The notes under the pieces: generated by a model | What the model saw: only the letters and a program-made list of their open reading frames with translations | What the model was told of the DNA's origin: nothing | The model's database searches: none | Assembly: GCA_903813345.2 (NCBI GenBank) | Contig: CAIIXF020000001.1 | Location: 45,465,885 to 45,529,884 of the forward strand | Source of the DNA: Owenia fusiformis | Taxonomy: Eukaryota > Annelida > Polychaeta > Sabellida > Oweniidae | Direction of reading: 5' to 3' | Length of the DNA: 64,000 bases | Position numbers and translations under genes: made by a program | Shown: positions 12,571-25,524 of the stretch, one piece after another | Position numbering within the stretch: position 1 is the first letter of the stretch | Layout: each line of letters starts with the position of its first letter

Positions 12571-15500
12571 CTAATACACATGCACTTTCTCTGGTTCTCC
12601 ACTTTCATGACGTATTCTCTGCCCAGACTCATCCCACCACCATCCCTCATCAGCGTCGACAACACTCTCCGCTTCTAGCAGATGATCCTCTTTGTGCAAG
12701 TTGGACATTTTAGAATCATTACCATTCATTTGATCTAACTTTCTTCTGTATCGAATTTTCTCATCTTTGCACCTCAATCTGTTCCTATACCACGGTAGGA
12801 TATATTTATCCGTAATTATAAGGAATAAGACAATCAAAATAAATGATGCAAAAATCAAGATCGGAGCAAGGACATATAAAGAGAATCCCTTTCTTTTAAC
12901 AGGTTCTGTGCTTGCAGCATATATCATCGCAGTTCGTGGACCGCCATCTTTATAGAAATAATGAGATTCGTAGTAAGATAGAATTTCATCAAGTTTTTGA
13001 TAAACACTCATATTCTGCATGGTTATGTTAGTTTTTGTCACATTGTTGTTATGAGTATTGTTGTTCATATGAGTGTTTCTATTGTTGCTGTTTGTTGGAA
13101 TGTAGTTTGTGATATTGTTACTTGTGCTGTTACGCATTGATAGATGGCAGTTGGAGCTGGTCAAGGTAGTTAATGTAGAACCATGCGTAAACACGCACTG
13201 AAAATAAAGAAATAGTATAGTTTCTTAAAGTTCTTGAATCTAACGGTAAGAGCTATGATACCATGGTGGACAATGATTTCTCTTTGATATGCATGGCCCA
13301 ATATAGCACCGGTAGAATACTAGAAAGACGCCACGGAGTAGCTATTGTCAATTGCAGTTTGATTTGGATCAGATCATATTAACAAAACAAGTAACGCAAC
13401 TTTGAAGTGTCCTGGTGAAATGGGTTTAGTACAAAATGCTACGATATGATTGGTTGAAATGATGAATATTCGATCATCCTGATTTGTGCAATAACGTACC
13501 GCAGATGGACAGCTTTGATAAATTAGGCCTACATGTATATATCCCTAGACGACTGTCGCAAGGGCAAGGGTTTGGACCATACCAGGTAGGTATGATACAA
13601 ACTAGGAGAATATTCCTCGAGGTACAATTTTCTCATTTACACCAGGGTACTTACGGTTTTACTATTTGTTGCATAGGTCAGTAGAGCATAGTCCCCGCAG
13701 TGTCCGAGTTTCCATTTCTCGCTAAGTACGGCATTTGCAAGTTCATCTGTGGGTATTTGTTTTGACTTGACTGGTTCCAGGGGAAATCGGCCATTCATTT
13801 TGAAATCATCGGGCAGTTCTTCATATGACTCCCTCGTATCGATATATTCCTCAACATCATTTCTAAAAGATATAATATACGAGTGTGTATACAAATAGTG
13901 GAAAGTCGTGTCGGATTGTTTAAACAATATTTAAGTTATGACAACATCAAAAGTTCAGCCTGAAAAGTATTATCGAAATGGTATGCAGTCACACGAAAGG
14001 TTTAAACATACTCTAAAAATATATGAAGAATATTATATTATATTGTATTGTTATTTCTTTGCAATAAACATTTCAAATCAGGAGAAAAAAACACTTTGAC
14101 CCATCGACGGGATCTATTCCACCTGCCTTTCGAGATTCGTGGAATATTCCTTGTCACTGAAAGATGCACCACGTCGGTCCCCATGCTAAGCAATAACGTT
14201 CAGCCGAAGCTAATGAACACAGATGAAGATGCATAGGAAATCCTAAACAGAAAAACTACTTCAGTATCATTACCTGTCTACTGATATTATATTGCTGACT
14301 AAGATGACCACGAACTCATAGCCAGAGTAGGGCGTATGGCTGTTGCATTCATCCGCAGCACAGGAACAGGTCGATGACATGTGGATTCTTTGGAGACGTC
14401 TCTGTATTGAAAGTGCTTGAAAAAACAATGTGGTATTTTATAACATGATGCATTGTTGGTTTCTACAACTATTTTATATCAGAGTATTGGTATTGGAATT
14501 CATTCTTGAAAATGGTGCATTAAAAGATGGGAAGGGAAATACTCGTTATGCGTATATTCATTAATTGCTTGGGATGTCGGAATAATGTTTTCTAGCAGTG
14601 TCATATTTTTCCGTTTTTCCTCTTTGGTCATTTTATACATTTACCGAAGATAATAAACAGAACTTCAAATGCCACCTTTTTGATGCTGTGGTTTTAATGT
14701 ATGATTTCAAGTCAATATTTTACAAACATTAGTTTTTATAAGTAAATATAACATCACAAACCTTGAAAGAATAAGTAGAGTATAATCAACATAGTGTCAA
14801 ATCAATAACCCTCCATTCAATCAAAAATAGACTGCTTAAAGCTTGTCATGACATTTACCAAATATTTAATGATGACAATCTGACAAAAACCGGTGAAAGT
14901 TAAACACCTACGTATACTTTTTGTTTATCACGCAACCCATGGGGATATCGTGGAGGATATACTCGTGGTATGATTATCTGCTCATCCACCTAAAAGGGCT
15001 TAACCAGCAGGCGTTGCCTATATCACGTGCACAAACGTGAGTCAGTATCATATATTTAAAAAAATCCAAAACGTTACGATCGTGGAAATTCTGCCTAGAA
15101 CTTGACAAATAAGGAAAAAAGAAAAATCGTAACTTCGAGGTTCCGACATTTTGTTCCATCTGATTTAGTAACTAGTTTGGAGAGTGCAGTACCAGTGTAT
15201 ATCAAGATTTTCAATCATTACCATAAAATGGCGCTTACACTATATGACTTACATGTTAAAATTACCGTATGTCCGCTGTGACGGGGTAGGTGATAACTAT
15301 TTGAATCTGTGGGTCATATCACGTATGAGTGATAACGGCATCCTCTATAAAAACTCACTTACCGCAATTCTGTTTGTCTGTAAGAATTTGTTGTATTTAC
15401 ACGAAAGAAATGAGACAGCAAAAAAGAACAACCTTCCATCTATATGAACCCCTTTTTTTAATTACCTTCATCGTGTTCAAGGATATGCTCTGGGTCACAA

Positions 15501-15703
15501 AAATATGAAGGAACACTTTTCACTCCTCGGCACAAGAACCTCGTCTTTGGATTTGGAAGATTCGAAGTACTCCAAAACGTTTGATTTGGTCGCATCATCG
15601 CAGATGCTACTGGCAATGTTGTTAGGTATGAAATTGCCCATGCTGTCATATAGGCAAATATGCATATGTTTTGTTTTGTTATAATTGGAGTCATTATTGT
15701 CAT
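12571..15703 (-). CDS. MOLO1/TPM-domain single-pass membrane protein, 4 coding exons
   Basis: In C. elegans, MOLO-1 is an auxiliary subunit of levamisole-sensitive acetylcholine receptors; related MOLO1-domain proteins occur in other invertebrates. Exons on the minus strand: 15703-15466, 14415-14274, 13862-13655, 13197-12571; total 1215 nt, 404 aa. The N-terminus has a hydrophobic signal segment ending LPVASA. The extracellular domain opens with NLPNPKTRFLCRG and the hallmark YFCDPEHIL, continues with STCSCAADEC and GYEFVVIL, then EKWKLGHCGDYALL and CVFTHG. An Asn-rich linker with many N-glycosylation sequons follows (about 215-260), then one TM (about 301-324) and an 80-residue charged tail. 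The order of parts predicts type I topology. A noncoding first exon ending at 15957 (donor GTAAGT) joined to an acceptor before 15745 is plausible. The ligand-gated channel it might modulate is unknown; the biochemical role is inferred from the family only. Confidence 0.87.
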
Positions 15704-17319
15704 CGCAGCATTTTATCTCAACGACCTCGGTCTTTTTCTTGTAATCTGTAAAGTATAGAGAAGTCACCTATTATAAGGAGAATGTAAATTATCTGGCCAA
15801 CAGGTCCACATCGTCTTCAAATAATAACCAAGAAAAGTTCCTGGTTTATACGACCAGACTTTGTCATTAACAGATTTCAATACAATTATTGTTTCTAAAA
15901 TTAAAATGAACTAAACATGAACCTCAGGCTAATATAGTAGTCTATTCACAACTTACCAGCTTTCAGGTACCTTGTGTCATTGAGTGCCCTCCATTAGATA
16001 CACGCTACACTACAAAAGACAATGCATGTAGTCTAAATATATATATAATATCATTATCAGAATGATTGTTCGGTTTAGCCAGGTATTTATCTGCCGCCAA
16101 AGTATGAAGTGGTCGTTATCTCGAATCAATAGAGATTAATTAATTACTAATGAGTCTGGCGTGATGAAGATTCTTCGATACATTCCTAGTCCATTATCTA
16201 TAAGCATGATCTATAAGTATATACTGTAGAATGACACTTGTATGTTACAAATTAAAGTAGTCCCGATGGATCTAGAAATCTGTGTAGTAGAACAGATCTC
16301 TAGTAGATATATTATACATAGCTTTACATTTACCACCACCCACCTACACATACGTACAAGCAGATAATTGTGGTTGATTATAACTGCATGTGTTAGTCAT
16401 ACTCATACAGATAACTAACACCTTGACAATTTGATACAATTTAGTGGTTGTCAATATGACTTCTCAGCAACTCAAACCATATGGTTTGTTATCAACTCAA
16501 ACTCAAGACTTAACATCTACTCAAACTCAAGACTTAACATCCACTCAAACTCAAAAGAAATGGAATGGCGTTAAAAGTCATGACTCCATCAAGATTGCTA
16601 CAGACACTCGAAGGTTGTCAATTTTGATTTGTATTTAATTCGCTTCTCTTTGAAAGCTAGATGTGTCATCACTAGAAAGAAAGTGAATGTTAATTATAAT
16701 ATCGCAAATTATTGTTATAGTAGTATTGCTAGTCTTATAACAAGCCTGTGTGGCACCATTGGTTGGGGAAATTGCTATTTATTCTCGTATATCCAATCTT
16801 CTTACAGTTGTTATCAACAAAACGACATTGGTGATCAAGGAGGATCAACCGACATGCAACACAGGACTCCGTAAAAGCAAACCCTCGTTTCGTTCTTAAG
16901 CTACATTATTGATCTGCTAAATGTGCTAATATAATCTTAAATCCATTTCGGTAATTGCTTCTATAGAATGAAGTAATGTTTTCATGTGCAACCCCTTATG
17001 TTGGACTTCTTCACGATCTGCCCTGAGTGTGTATATAGCTTTTCATGCAAGAGGGCTAGAAACATTACATTTTATAAATATTATTATTATTAACAAAAAT
17101 GACTTTACTGAAAATTAAAGAAACTTGACGAGAATAGGAAAATTCTGCAGAGAAGTTTTCAAAGTATTTTAATTTTGCCGCAATTTCTAGCAAAGTGAAC
17201 AGTTACACTCTTATATCTTTCAAGGAAATGTAATCGGTTTTTTCATTTGATTATATTAAGGTAGGGCTAGTGGGGTCCCCTGGTGACAAGGCTGCACTAC
17301 TACTGTATAGTGTGTTATA
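15704..17319. other. Intergenic and 5' region of the MOLO1 gene
   Basis: This covers the presumed 5'UTR of the minus-strand MOLO1 gene. A candidate UTR intron runs from the donor at 15956-15955 to the acceptor at 15747-15746. It also holds a short 24-bp tandem repeat (listed separately). No recognisable coding sequence or RNA gene was found. Confidence 0.5.
16494..16556. repeat. Short tandem repeat, 24-bp unit, about 2.6 copies
   Basis: The unit contains ACTCAAACTCAAGACTTAAC and is repeated nearly exactly. In one frame it encodes a TQTQDLTS repeat within a 64-codon ORF (16444-16638). The ORF has no other protein-like feature, so it is treated as a simple repeat. Confidence 0.8.
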
Positions 17320-17396
17320 CAGGGTGTTCATAGAATATCTTTTCAATTCCAATTGAAAGTCTATGTAAAGTGTAAGGGGACTTTATTTACACCCTG
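17320..17396. mobile_element. Very short MITE-like element, 77 bp, TA-flanked
   Basis: Ends CAGGGTGTTCATAGAAT and, on the other strand, CAGGGTGTAAATAAAGT sit between TA dinucleotides (17318-17319 and 17397-17398). The CAGGGTG start is shared with the larger element at 36392-37012, suggesting related Tc1/mariner-type families. Confidence 0.65.
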
Positions 17397-17398
17397 TA

Positions 17399-20300
17399 TT
17401 ATCATCAAAATTGATTTGTTATAGTAACTATTTGCGTGATGCAGAAACGAGGACACACTGAATGGGAATACTAATACCCCTAATATGACTGGTTTGTGTT
17501 GAATGACGTACCGTCTATAAAGAAGTCACGTTACAAACGACGTGACAAGACAAGACAAGACTTATTAATGATGTATTAATTATTTCTCTATCAATGAGGG
17601 TAATTTTGACCAAAATCATAAACAACATAGAACATAATTTCAATGATGCTAAATTGTAAAATAGCCTTTACATATCTAATTTCTAAGATGGCTAAAAGCA
17701 GATTCGTTTACCAACGTCAATACACAGAATGAAATATTACACCTGACATTTATGTACAACCTTCTCACCTACCTGAGAAGTCAACAGAATATGAAAAAGA
17801 AATTACTCCATTTTTCTTTTCATAGTGTTCAAATTCCGCATGGCCTGGCTTTGTGAGTGTCTATTTTACTGTACGATACTCTCCCTGTTGCACCTCGACC
17901 GACCCTTATTAAGATATAAATCAAAACCTCTAGCACATCAGCTCGTCGGTCTCAAAGCCTTCTCTCGCCGTTAGCATGTTCGTGTCGTCAGAAACCCGAG
18001 CCTTGCTCATCATGATTATTAGTCGTCCAAATTAATAATTGCACTTTCGTATAGTATCGCCAGACCCCGATATAGCAATAGAAATCACCAGGTGAGTTAT
18101 ATTGCTCTACGGTGTATTATATCCTTGACCCACGGGGTGTACTGTAGCTCTATAGTTCATTAATCGTGCATGTTCCACGGGTCTTGGATGAAGTATTTGT
18201 CCAAGGCTCTTGTGAACATATTTGTAAAGTAACTAGCACTGGAGTACTCTCTAAATATCTAATACAATTTATTAAGTTAGAATCACTTTTGTTAACTAGA
18301 TATATTTTGAACTTTGACCAGATTTCAAGTTTCTCCCTGCTGTTTTAGTCTGAGAAAAGAAGTTAAATATCATCTATGAATAAATATATAATCCAAATAC
18401 CCTCCACTTGATCGTAAAAACAATCGGCATAATTCCTCACATAACTGTATAGATTATATAACACTACAATAACAAACCCCGTGTAAACGATGTGTTAATC
18501 CACGATACATTACCCGGTGGAACAATTGCTATTTAAAAGTAGCTTAATCTTAATTCCATTGGAGACTACAATGTGGATTATATTATGAGGTAATGATAGA
18601 TTGAAGGAATGTCGTTCAAATTCTGAAACCAATGAAATCTTTGCGATCTTTAAGGAGTACAGCTGGTCAACACAACATAGTAATTAAACCTTCAGTACAC
18701 ACCTCCTTTAAATATAACAGTTATGTTGACAATACACCCCCTTTAAATATAACAGTTATGTTGACAATACACCTCCTTTAAATATAACAGTTATGTTGTT
18801 GACACTTCTTTGGATGTTGCTATATTAAGGTCAATAAATGATTAAAGTTCAAATATCAATTGTCGCACTAATAAAATCTATTTTATGTTAACATGATATG
18901 CTTAGATTAAATATATGTCGCCGCGCCACCACATATTGTCCTGGTCTCCAACTTTTTATGTGGACGGTGTTCGGCGTTCGGCGGTTTGTGTTCGGCGTCT
19001 GTGACAAATGGTGGTGACACTTTGCATGCTCATGCCCTGTTCTCACTTTGTTGCGTTCAGCTAATTACCAGGCATCTTGAAAGAACATGACATCTTCTTT
19101 CCTATTTGATGCTGAGATTATAGTACGATTGCAAAATGAAATATGATGGGTATCAGACTTGTTACCAGGTATTGCAGCCAATACACTGCCTGGTAAGCCA
19201 CACCCTATCCATCTCGGTCTGTGATACACAGTGAGAGAGATGCTTTTGACATCAGAACGACAATGCACTGGTACAAACCAGACCTGTGTTTGTTGATATC
19301 ATGTGTTTGCCCTGGGAAAGGTTTCTTTAGCAAACTGCTACTCTTAAAAACTGAGTTCTGTATTGGTTTGTATGCTGTCATTAATTTTAATGATGTATGA
19401 TTACATACAATTAAAGTAGAAGTTGTTCCATAATGGAAACAATCGTTGATTATTTTTAGCAACCTATTATTCTTATTGTTAGAAATAAAATAAAGTGCAC
19501 AATTTCAGCTAAAATGCTGAAGCCAATGATGTCATGATGCACCTTGATATCCCAAATAATACCGAATTATTGATTGGGTTTTCTTAACTGCTATGGAAAT
19601 AAAGTGCTGCAAAACGTTGTGATTATGTGACAAGAAGACAAAACAATTATAGTCTACCTCATTACAGCTGTTTCTGAAGATCCAATCGGGGTCCAAATTC
19701 CTCGTGTCAAAAGTTGAACAACCATATGCGTTTCTATGTATTTCAATGTACTATAGGTTTTGTCTCATTTTTAGTTGGGTCACCTAATTTATGTAAACAT
19801 GTATATATAAGTTCATATGTGTTTTCCCTCAACGATGTACTAGTCCTAGATGGCTCAGCTCTAGATGCGATACATTTCATGTCTGTAAATAAGTCTGCGT
19901 AGTTTTCGTTCACATTTTCATGTATTGGATTACATTCCCCAAATATAAATTTTTAAAGCGCTGAAATCACATCGTTATGCTATTCTTTGGATTCCAGTAC
20001 ATGCAGTTAATAGTAAATATCTTTATCATTAATGTTCACTTATTCATAATCACTCAGCTGTATAGAGTCAGCTAAAGAGTACTTTAAAATGGGTGAAAGG
20101 AAGAGTCAAATGTCACCAGCATTTGCTATAGAAATAATCAAATCACTGGCAATATACGAATGGGTTCTTTTCTTTACTGTGATACCAAAACACTGTATTA
20201 TTCAGATGTTTTTAGGAGAAAAGTTGGGCTCTTGGCCCCTGCAAGTTGTTCAAACCTTCCATGTAACCTTTTTGTAAAACATGCATATTGTTCTCCCTTC

Positions 20301-21435
20301 AGTTTTCGCGTGACATGATGATATGAGGAATGTGATGTGATACGAGGAATACATGTCTCGTTGTTGAGGGTACCATTTCTTATAAATTTGAATGAACATT
20401 AGGATGAGAGAAATATTTGAGATGGATGCTGGAGAATGTAATAGTGGTGTACTGCAAGGGTTTATCTTGGACACCAGTATGTTCTATCTACTATCTATCT
20501 ACATTCATGATTTTATGGATGGGTGTTCCAAAGGGTCAGTAAAGTTAGTCTTTATATTAGTACTGTATTGCATTTTTCTATAAATTCTCCTGGGGGAACG
20601 ACACTTATTACAGTACACAGTAAGCATATATTTCCACTGTAGTCTCAATCTTGGTTTTATGATATGTTGATGATAAAATCCTTACCTATAGACCTGACCA
20701 TTGAAACGATGGCCTCGAAAAACGCAAAGGGTATTAAGATGCACTGTGAAAAAGACACATTAAGAAGCTTATAGTAGGAAAGAAAACCTATAATAGTGAA
20801 GAAAAAAAGTTTCCTGAAAGGGAATATGCACAATGACAAGAAGCTGTCAAGGTGTGTTTGTATGATTTAAGTCATTCCTCAACTGACAACACCGACACAG
20901 CGGTTAATGATTGATGCCAACGAGATGAAAAGGGTCACGCTAAGGTAAGACATTAACTATCGAATATATCTACGGATTACGTTTATGAAGGAATAACATA
21001 GCGATTAGGGATGAATATCTCTGAATACTTTATACGAATAAAAGGAAATTATGATTGTGGATGATTATATAATTATATAACTGTTGTACTTTACGGTGTG
21101 TAGACGGTAATTGTATAAGATAACATAGACTAAGTGAAGACTTGACGATCAATGTACCATCGAGTCAAGGTATGAAACATGAAACGTATTGTTTTGGAAC
21201 TTGATCGCTATTTTCAGCAAAAATCAGGAGCCCAAAAACTAAATACCTGTACGTGGACTATTATTCGTGTAGGTTAGAAAATAACGAATGAATCCATTTC
21301 ATATGTGCACAAAACTTTATATAATGATGTTATATAATCATCTTGATATAACGCGTAGTGATACGAGTGATACGATAATATGAGACCGTTCATTAAATGT
21401 ATTTAATTCATATCTAGCAATTTACTCACTTTAAG
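17399..21435. other. Intergenic region before the secreted-protein cluster
   Basis: No ORF longer than about 85 codons resembles a protein, and no RNA gene was recognised. The 18901-19020 stretch is locally CpG-richer (GGCGTTCGGCGG). The 35-bp tandem repeat near 18.7 kb is listed separately. The promoter of the first secreted-protein gene should lie near the right end. Confidence 0.5.
18699..18800. repeat. Tandem repeat, 35-bp unit, 3 copies
   Basis: Three nearly identical 35-bp copies each contain CCTTTAAATATAACAGTTAT followed by GTTGACAATACAC. The third copy breaks down after GTTGTTGACA. Confidence 0.9.
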
Positions 21436-24400
21436 ATGGTGCCTCACATCATTCTGTTGTCCTTGACGTTAGTTGCTAGTCACGGACACGTGAAGCGGCA
21501 AACATCCCTTGAAGTCCAATATCATTCTTTGATAGAAGCAATGCCACTACACGCCTGTTTCAGTAAGTATCAGCGAAGCAAAGCTATGAAGGGCAACATT
21601 TGAGAAAACAGCACACATCATGTTCGTCTTTTTGTAAATTCTAGGTATTTGGAAAATTAAAATCATGAAAGCTATAAACTTTGGGAGTCCAAGATGTGAC
21701 CATGACCAGTGACTTCATGATAACGTAAGGTTCTTAGACCATGCCGTTTCAAACATTTACTTAAAAACTATTCTATACAATGGGTAGACTATTAAACATA
21801 TTTTGAGGAACAAGTATGAGGTTTCTAAGTGGAAACAAATGCAGATTAAATCCTTGTAGCAAGAAAACATATTGAAAAAACGCTAAATATAATAGAGCCT
21901 GTCTTAAATCATTAACACGTTTAACTACGCTAATTTGGTCGTTCACATCATCATGGAATTAATTTTACAGATTACTAGTTCTTTCATGTTCTATTATCGA
22001 TATTACATTCGCAAATGAAGTCACAGATACCATACTAAAATATAATCGAAAATGTAATCTCTGCCCAGCAAATATCTCATCCATGTGATTGACACATATG
22101 AGAGTCATAATATAAAATCCTATTCAATTCGAATGGAAAATGAACATAATATGTGATTGCTAGGAATTGAATTTAAAATATGCTTCATCAAATAGTTGAG
22201 GCCTCATTCACATCCATAACATTTCCAGAGTCTTTTCATTTGGTCTGATTTCGCTTTTTAAGAGAAAACTTCATAGTAGTACTACTAAGTCTATGGTCCT
22301 CACTGTTCGTTTATTCGTGTTCATACACGTTCATACAAAAGAGCACATGAATATCATCGACCTGAGATGTATGTCCAACGTTATACATTTAGGATGTCCA
22401 TGGGTTCAGGGAAGTGACTGTTGTAGATATATACCATACGGTAGTGAAGACCCGTCGAACGAAAAGGAACACTTCTGTCCTCCTGGACTTGGTTGGAACG
22501 TTGAAGTTTGTACCTGTGACTGGCCTGGGAATATAGAGACCGGCTGTGATACGAGTGCATGTATACCTAAGCCAGTAACTACTCCAGACCCAGGTGCACC
22601 AACAACTACAACGAAGAGGCCAAAATTGAAGGAATGTCCAGCATTGAAGGAAAGTACGCACGACACTTTTTGGCGTAAATAGGGAGTTTAAGCTTGCATA
22701 TAAAATGGAAACGCCAACCGTATGACCAATCACCCATGTATAAATGCATCGATTAAATATGTACCGTTCACCTTTAGGTTGTGAAAAACATTGCAAGCTT
22801 AAACTCCCTACTATCTTTGGAATGTGTATTTTGCATTTGACTTCGATTATAATGAGACAGCAACTGTACACCTACTGTATATATTTATGAGATTAATATA
22901 TGGTCAGACATCGGTTGTTAAATGTGTATTCTCCTCAGGTTATTCTCCACCTTTCTTTTGCTTATTCGTATGCGTTTTTACAATTAAACAATTGCATTTT
23001 CAGATGAATGCTGTCTCCCAGATGTTGGACAATGGTTTACTAAGCTTAACGACACACATTACAGACTGAATGACGGTTACCCCCAAGGTTGCCCGGAAGG
23101 GATGCTTTTCAGTCATATCAGCTGTTGCTGTGAAGGTCAAGCCATAGGTACGTCATACCATTAACTATATACAGAAATATAGCATAGTGTAATTACATGT
23201 ATATATTTGTGTACACATACAGAACTAGATAGTGTGTAGTATAAAATGTTTGTAATGGAACTACTGATTTTGCCTTACATTAGGATTATATTGGTATTGG
23301 GCGAATTGTAATTCATTTATGATAATGTTATATTCAAAAGTAAAGTATTACCATAAATACCTTTGCAGTTCCCAATCCTTGCAAACATTGGACATTTGAT
23401 CGAGTAGATGGAAATGAGTACATTGACTCATTACAGCAAACGTTTGGACAAAGTATCCAAGCGAGCATTGTAGAGGGACACACTACTTCGAATAAAGGTG
23501 TATTCTTGGAAGAAAAAGATCGAGTGTCTATCCCCTACTTTTCAGGAGCACATTTTGGAAAGAAGTTCAGTTTAGGTATATTTAGGCTATGTCTATTAAA
23601 ATATTTCAACCGATGGACCAGAGGTTTAATCTTGATTTCTCTCCTAAAGATGGCTACATAACGCAAAGATGGCTACATAGCGAAACTTCAAAATTAAGCA
23701 TGAGGTAGTCTCTTTATGTTTATATCCCTTATACACATATACCAGGGCTGTCAATGTCAGATATTTTTCACGATTGAAGGTCTCTGGGTGAAAAGCTCTT
23801 CTAGCAACATTGGCAGTGTTGTTGTAAGCAACGGAAACAAACTGACCAAAGAATCAGTTGCCTTGGTGATGGTTGGTAATACAATAGCTGGCGGAATAGC
23901 AACAGAGCTTGAAAACCCACCTAATACTTATGACATGGCATTTTATGTAAGTCACTCATAATACACTCATAGTACTACATTTGTATAAATATTTGTATAA
24001 ATAGAGAAAAATTCAAATGATATATCCACCATTGCCAGCACACAACATCTATTGTAGCTTCTGCCTTCTATATTCAGAATCTTCGTGGAGATGGCTGGCA
24101 TTTTGTTGCTCTAACATATAGTGACCCAGAGTTGCGTATATACGTCGACCAACAACTGGCCCATACGTCCAGTCAAGGAGGTAAGTTATGTATCATTGTT
24201 GGTATCAAAGAGAAAACTATAGATGATGATTAACAAACGATATCCATTAACCAGATTATCAATGTAATGTACTGATCTATTTTACTTTTCAGGCAACATA
24301 CAGTCTAACTTGTGCCAGTTGAATATTGGCGGAGTACAGTCACCAAGCATCAATGTCGACGAGGTAAAATAACCGTGTACACGGTTGTGTTTACATCATT

Positions 24401-24800
24401 CAGTATAAGTCGTTTTGATGACATTAACACAATACAGAATAAAACAGATTATTTTATGAAAAATGGTGACCTTGTCCTACGGATATTGAGATTATGTTTC
24501 ACAGCAAGTTCAGATGGCGATACTGCATAGCACATGCTCAAGAGGTCGTGTATTTCAAAATCGAATTACTATGATTTTTGAAATGATGCTTATTCCGTCA
24601 ATCATATGAACTCTACAGATCAATGTCAAGTATAATTCAATGAAGATTCGTCATATCAGATGTGATTTCAAAATCAATGACATTCTCATTTGATATGTTT
24701 TCAGTTGGCAATTTGTGAGTTTACCTGGGATGCGTCTGACGTAGTAAACTTCAGAGACAATTCAATAATTCCTCAACTTGTACAACCCATTGGAAAATAA
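21436..24800 (+). CDS. Secreted protein with two Cys modules and a LamG-like domain, paralogue A
   Basis: The protein has 391 aa from 8 exons: 21436-21562, 22393-22653, 23004-23147, 23369-23575, 23780-23946, 24078-24180, 24293-24363, 24705-24800 (1176 nt). Order: signal peptide (MVPHIILLSLTLVASHG); a KR-Q dibasic site; Cys module 1 (about 44-84, CPWVQGSDCC then CPPGLGWN and CTCDWP); a Thr/Pro-rich linker; Cys module 2 (about 131-174, ECCLP then GCPEGMLF and SCCC); and a LamG/concanavalin-like domain (about 178-375) with GLWVKS, GWHFVALTY, LRIYVD, LNIGG and the closing VDELAICEFTW. The Cys modules resemble peritrophin-A (CBM14) chitin-binding repeats, and chitin-binding plus LamG recalls Pif/BMSP shell-matrix proteins, but no VWA domain is present. 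A role in matrix, cuticle or mucosal barrier is inferred. The exon 5 acceptor (AG 23778-23779) is weak but matches the paralogues. It is the first of three tandem copies. Confidence 0.88.
22682..22808. mobile_element. MITE, 127 bp, in intron 2 of paralogue A
   Basis: Near-perfect terminal inverted repeats GGGAGTTTAAGCTTGCA and TGCAAGCTTAAACTCCC are flanked by TA on both sides (22680-22681 and 22809-22810). It has no coding capacity. It begins 28 bp after the exon 2 splice donor. Confidence 0.85.
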
Positions 24801-25524
24801 ACTAGCGACCAACATTGTGTAAACCTTTTGCCTTGAACAGTTCATATGGAGATCAAATACAAACAACGAATAATTGTAAATATTATTTAAGGACTAGCTG
24901 ATCCTAGTTATCTACTGCATACACATTGTAGTAATCTTCGCATCGACATCATTTGTGAAACTGGAGAAGGCAACTGAGTCATTAGAAACATAATCAATTT
25001 TACATTTGACAGTAATTGTTTGGAAAAGTTACAAAATATTTGTTACAAACAAAAATAATGGAACTTTTAATTCACTTGAATCAAATATAGAATGGGATAA
25101 AAATAATAGAAAATCACGGAAATTTACCTTTATTCATTTTTATTGCAATTTTTCAAACAATGTATTTAAGAGTTTATATAAGACATTTGAAGAAGAGTAT
25201 ACTCTCATATAACATTGTCATTAGCTGATTGATGACGATTGCTTACACGATGGTAATAAGATGAAGACATTATGGTAAGATTTGACACATTTAACTCAAA
25301 AATGGATCCATAAGAGTTGATTTTAAGAAAACTAAAAATTAAATATGGATATATATGGAAAAGGCAGCTCAAGACAAGATTAGTAGATTTTCTTATTGAT
25401 GAATACTCATAAATAATGTTTAGAAATCACGATGATGTTATGGTAGCATAAAACGAGAAACTTGTGGCACAAAATTACTGTAACTTTCCCATTACATATT
25501 ACTAACTGTACTATCATATTATAG
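24801..25524. other. Intergenic spacer between paralogues A and B
   Basis: The 724-bp AT-rich spacer must hold the 3' end of A and the promoter or 5'UTR of B. The sequence directly before the B start codon ends in AG, compatible with a 5'UTR splice acceptor. No other feature is seen. Confidence 0.6.

Noticed and set aside
14274-14401. Alternative start of MOLO1 exon 2 at 14401 (acceptor CAATACAG)
   Set aside because: With the 1-nt carry from exon 1 it meets an in-frame stop. The acceptor before 14415 keeps the frame and the family alignment.
15495-15767. 90-codon minus-strand frame with KCCDDNN and CLYDSMGN
   Set aside because: It overlaps MOLO1 exon 1 in another frame. The frame starting at 15703 gives a signal peptide, the family words NLPNPKT and CDPEHIL and an in-frame donor, so this one is a shadow.
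22389-22871. 160-codon minus-strand ORF with several Cys and Trp
   Set aside because: It is antisense to exon 2 of paralogue A and to a MITE. The plus-strand exon has conserved cysteines, phases and splice sites.
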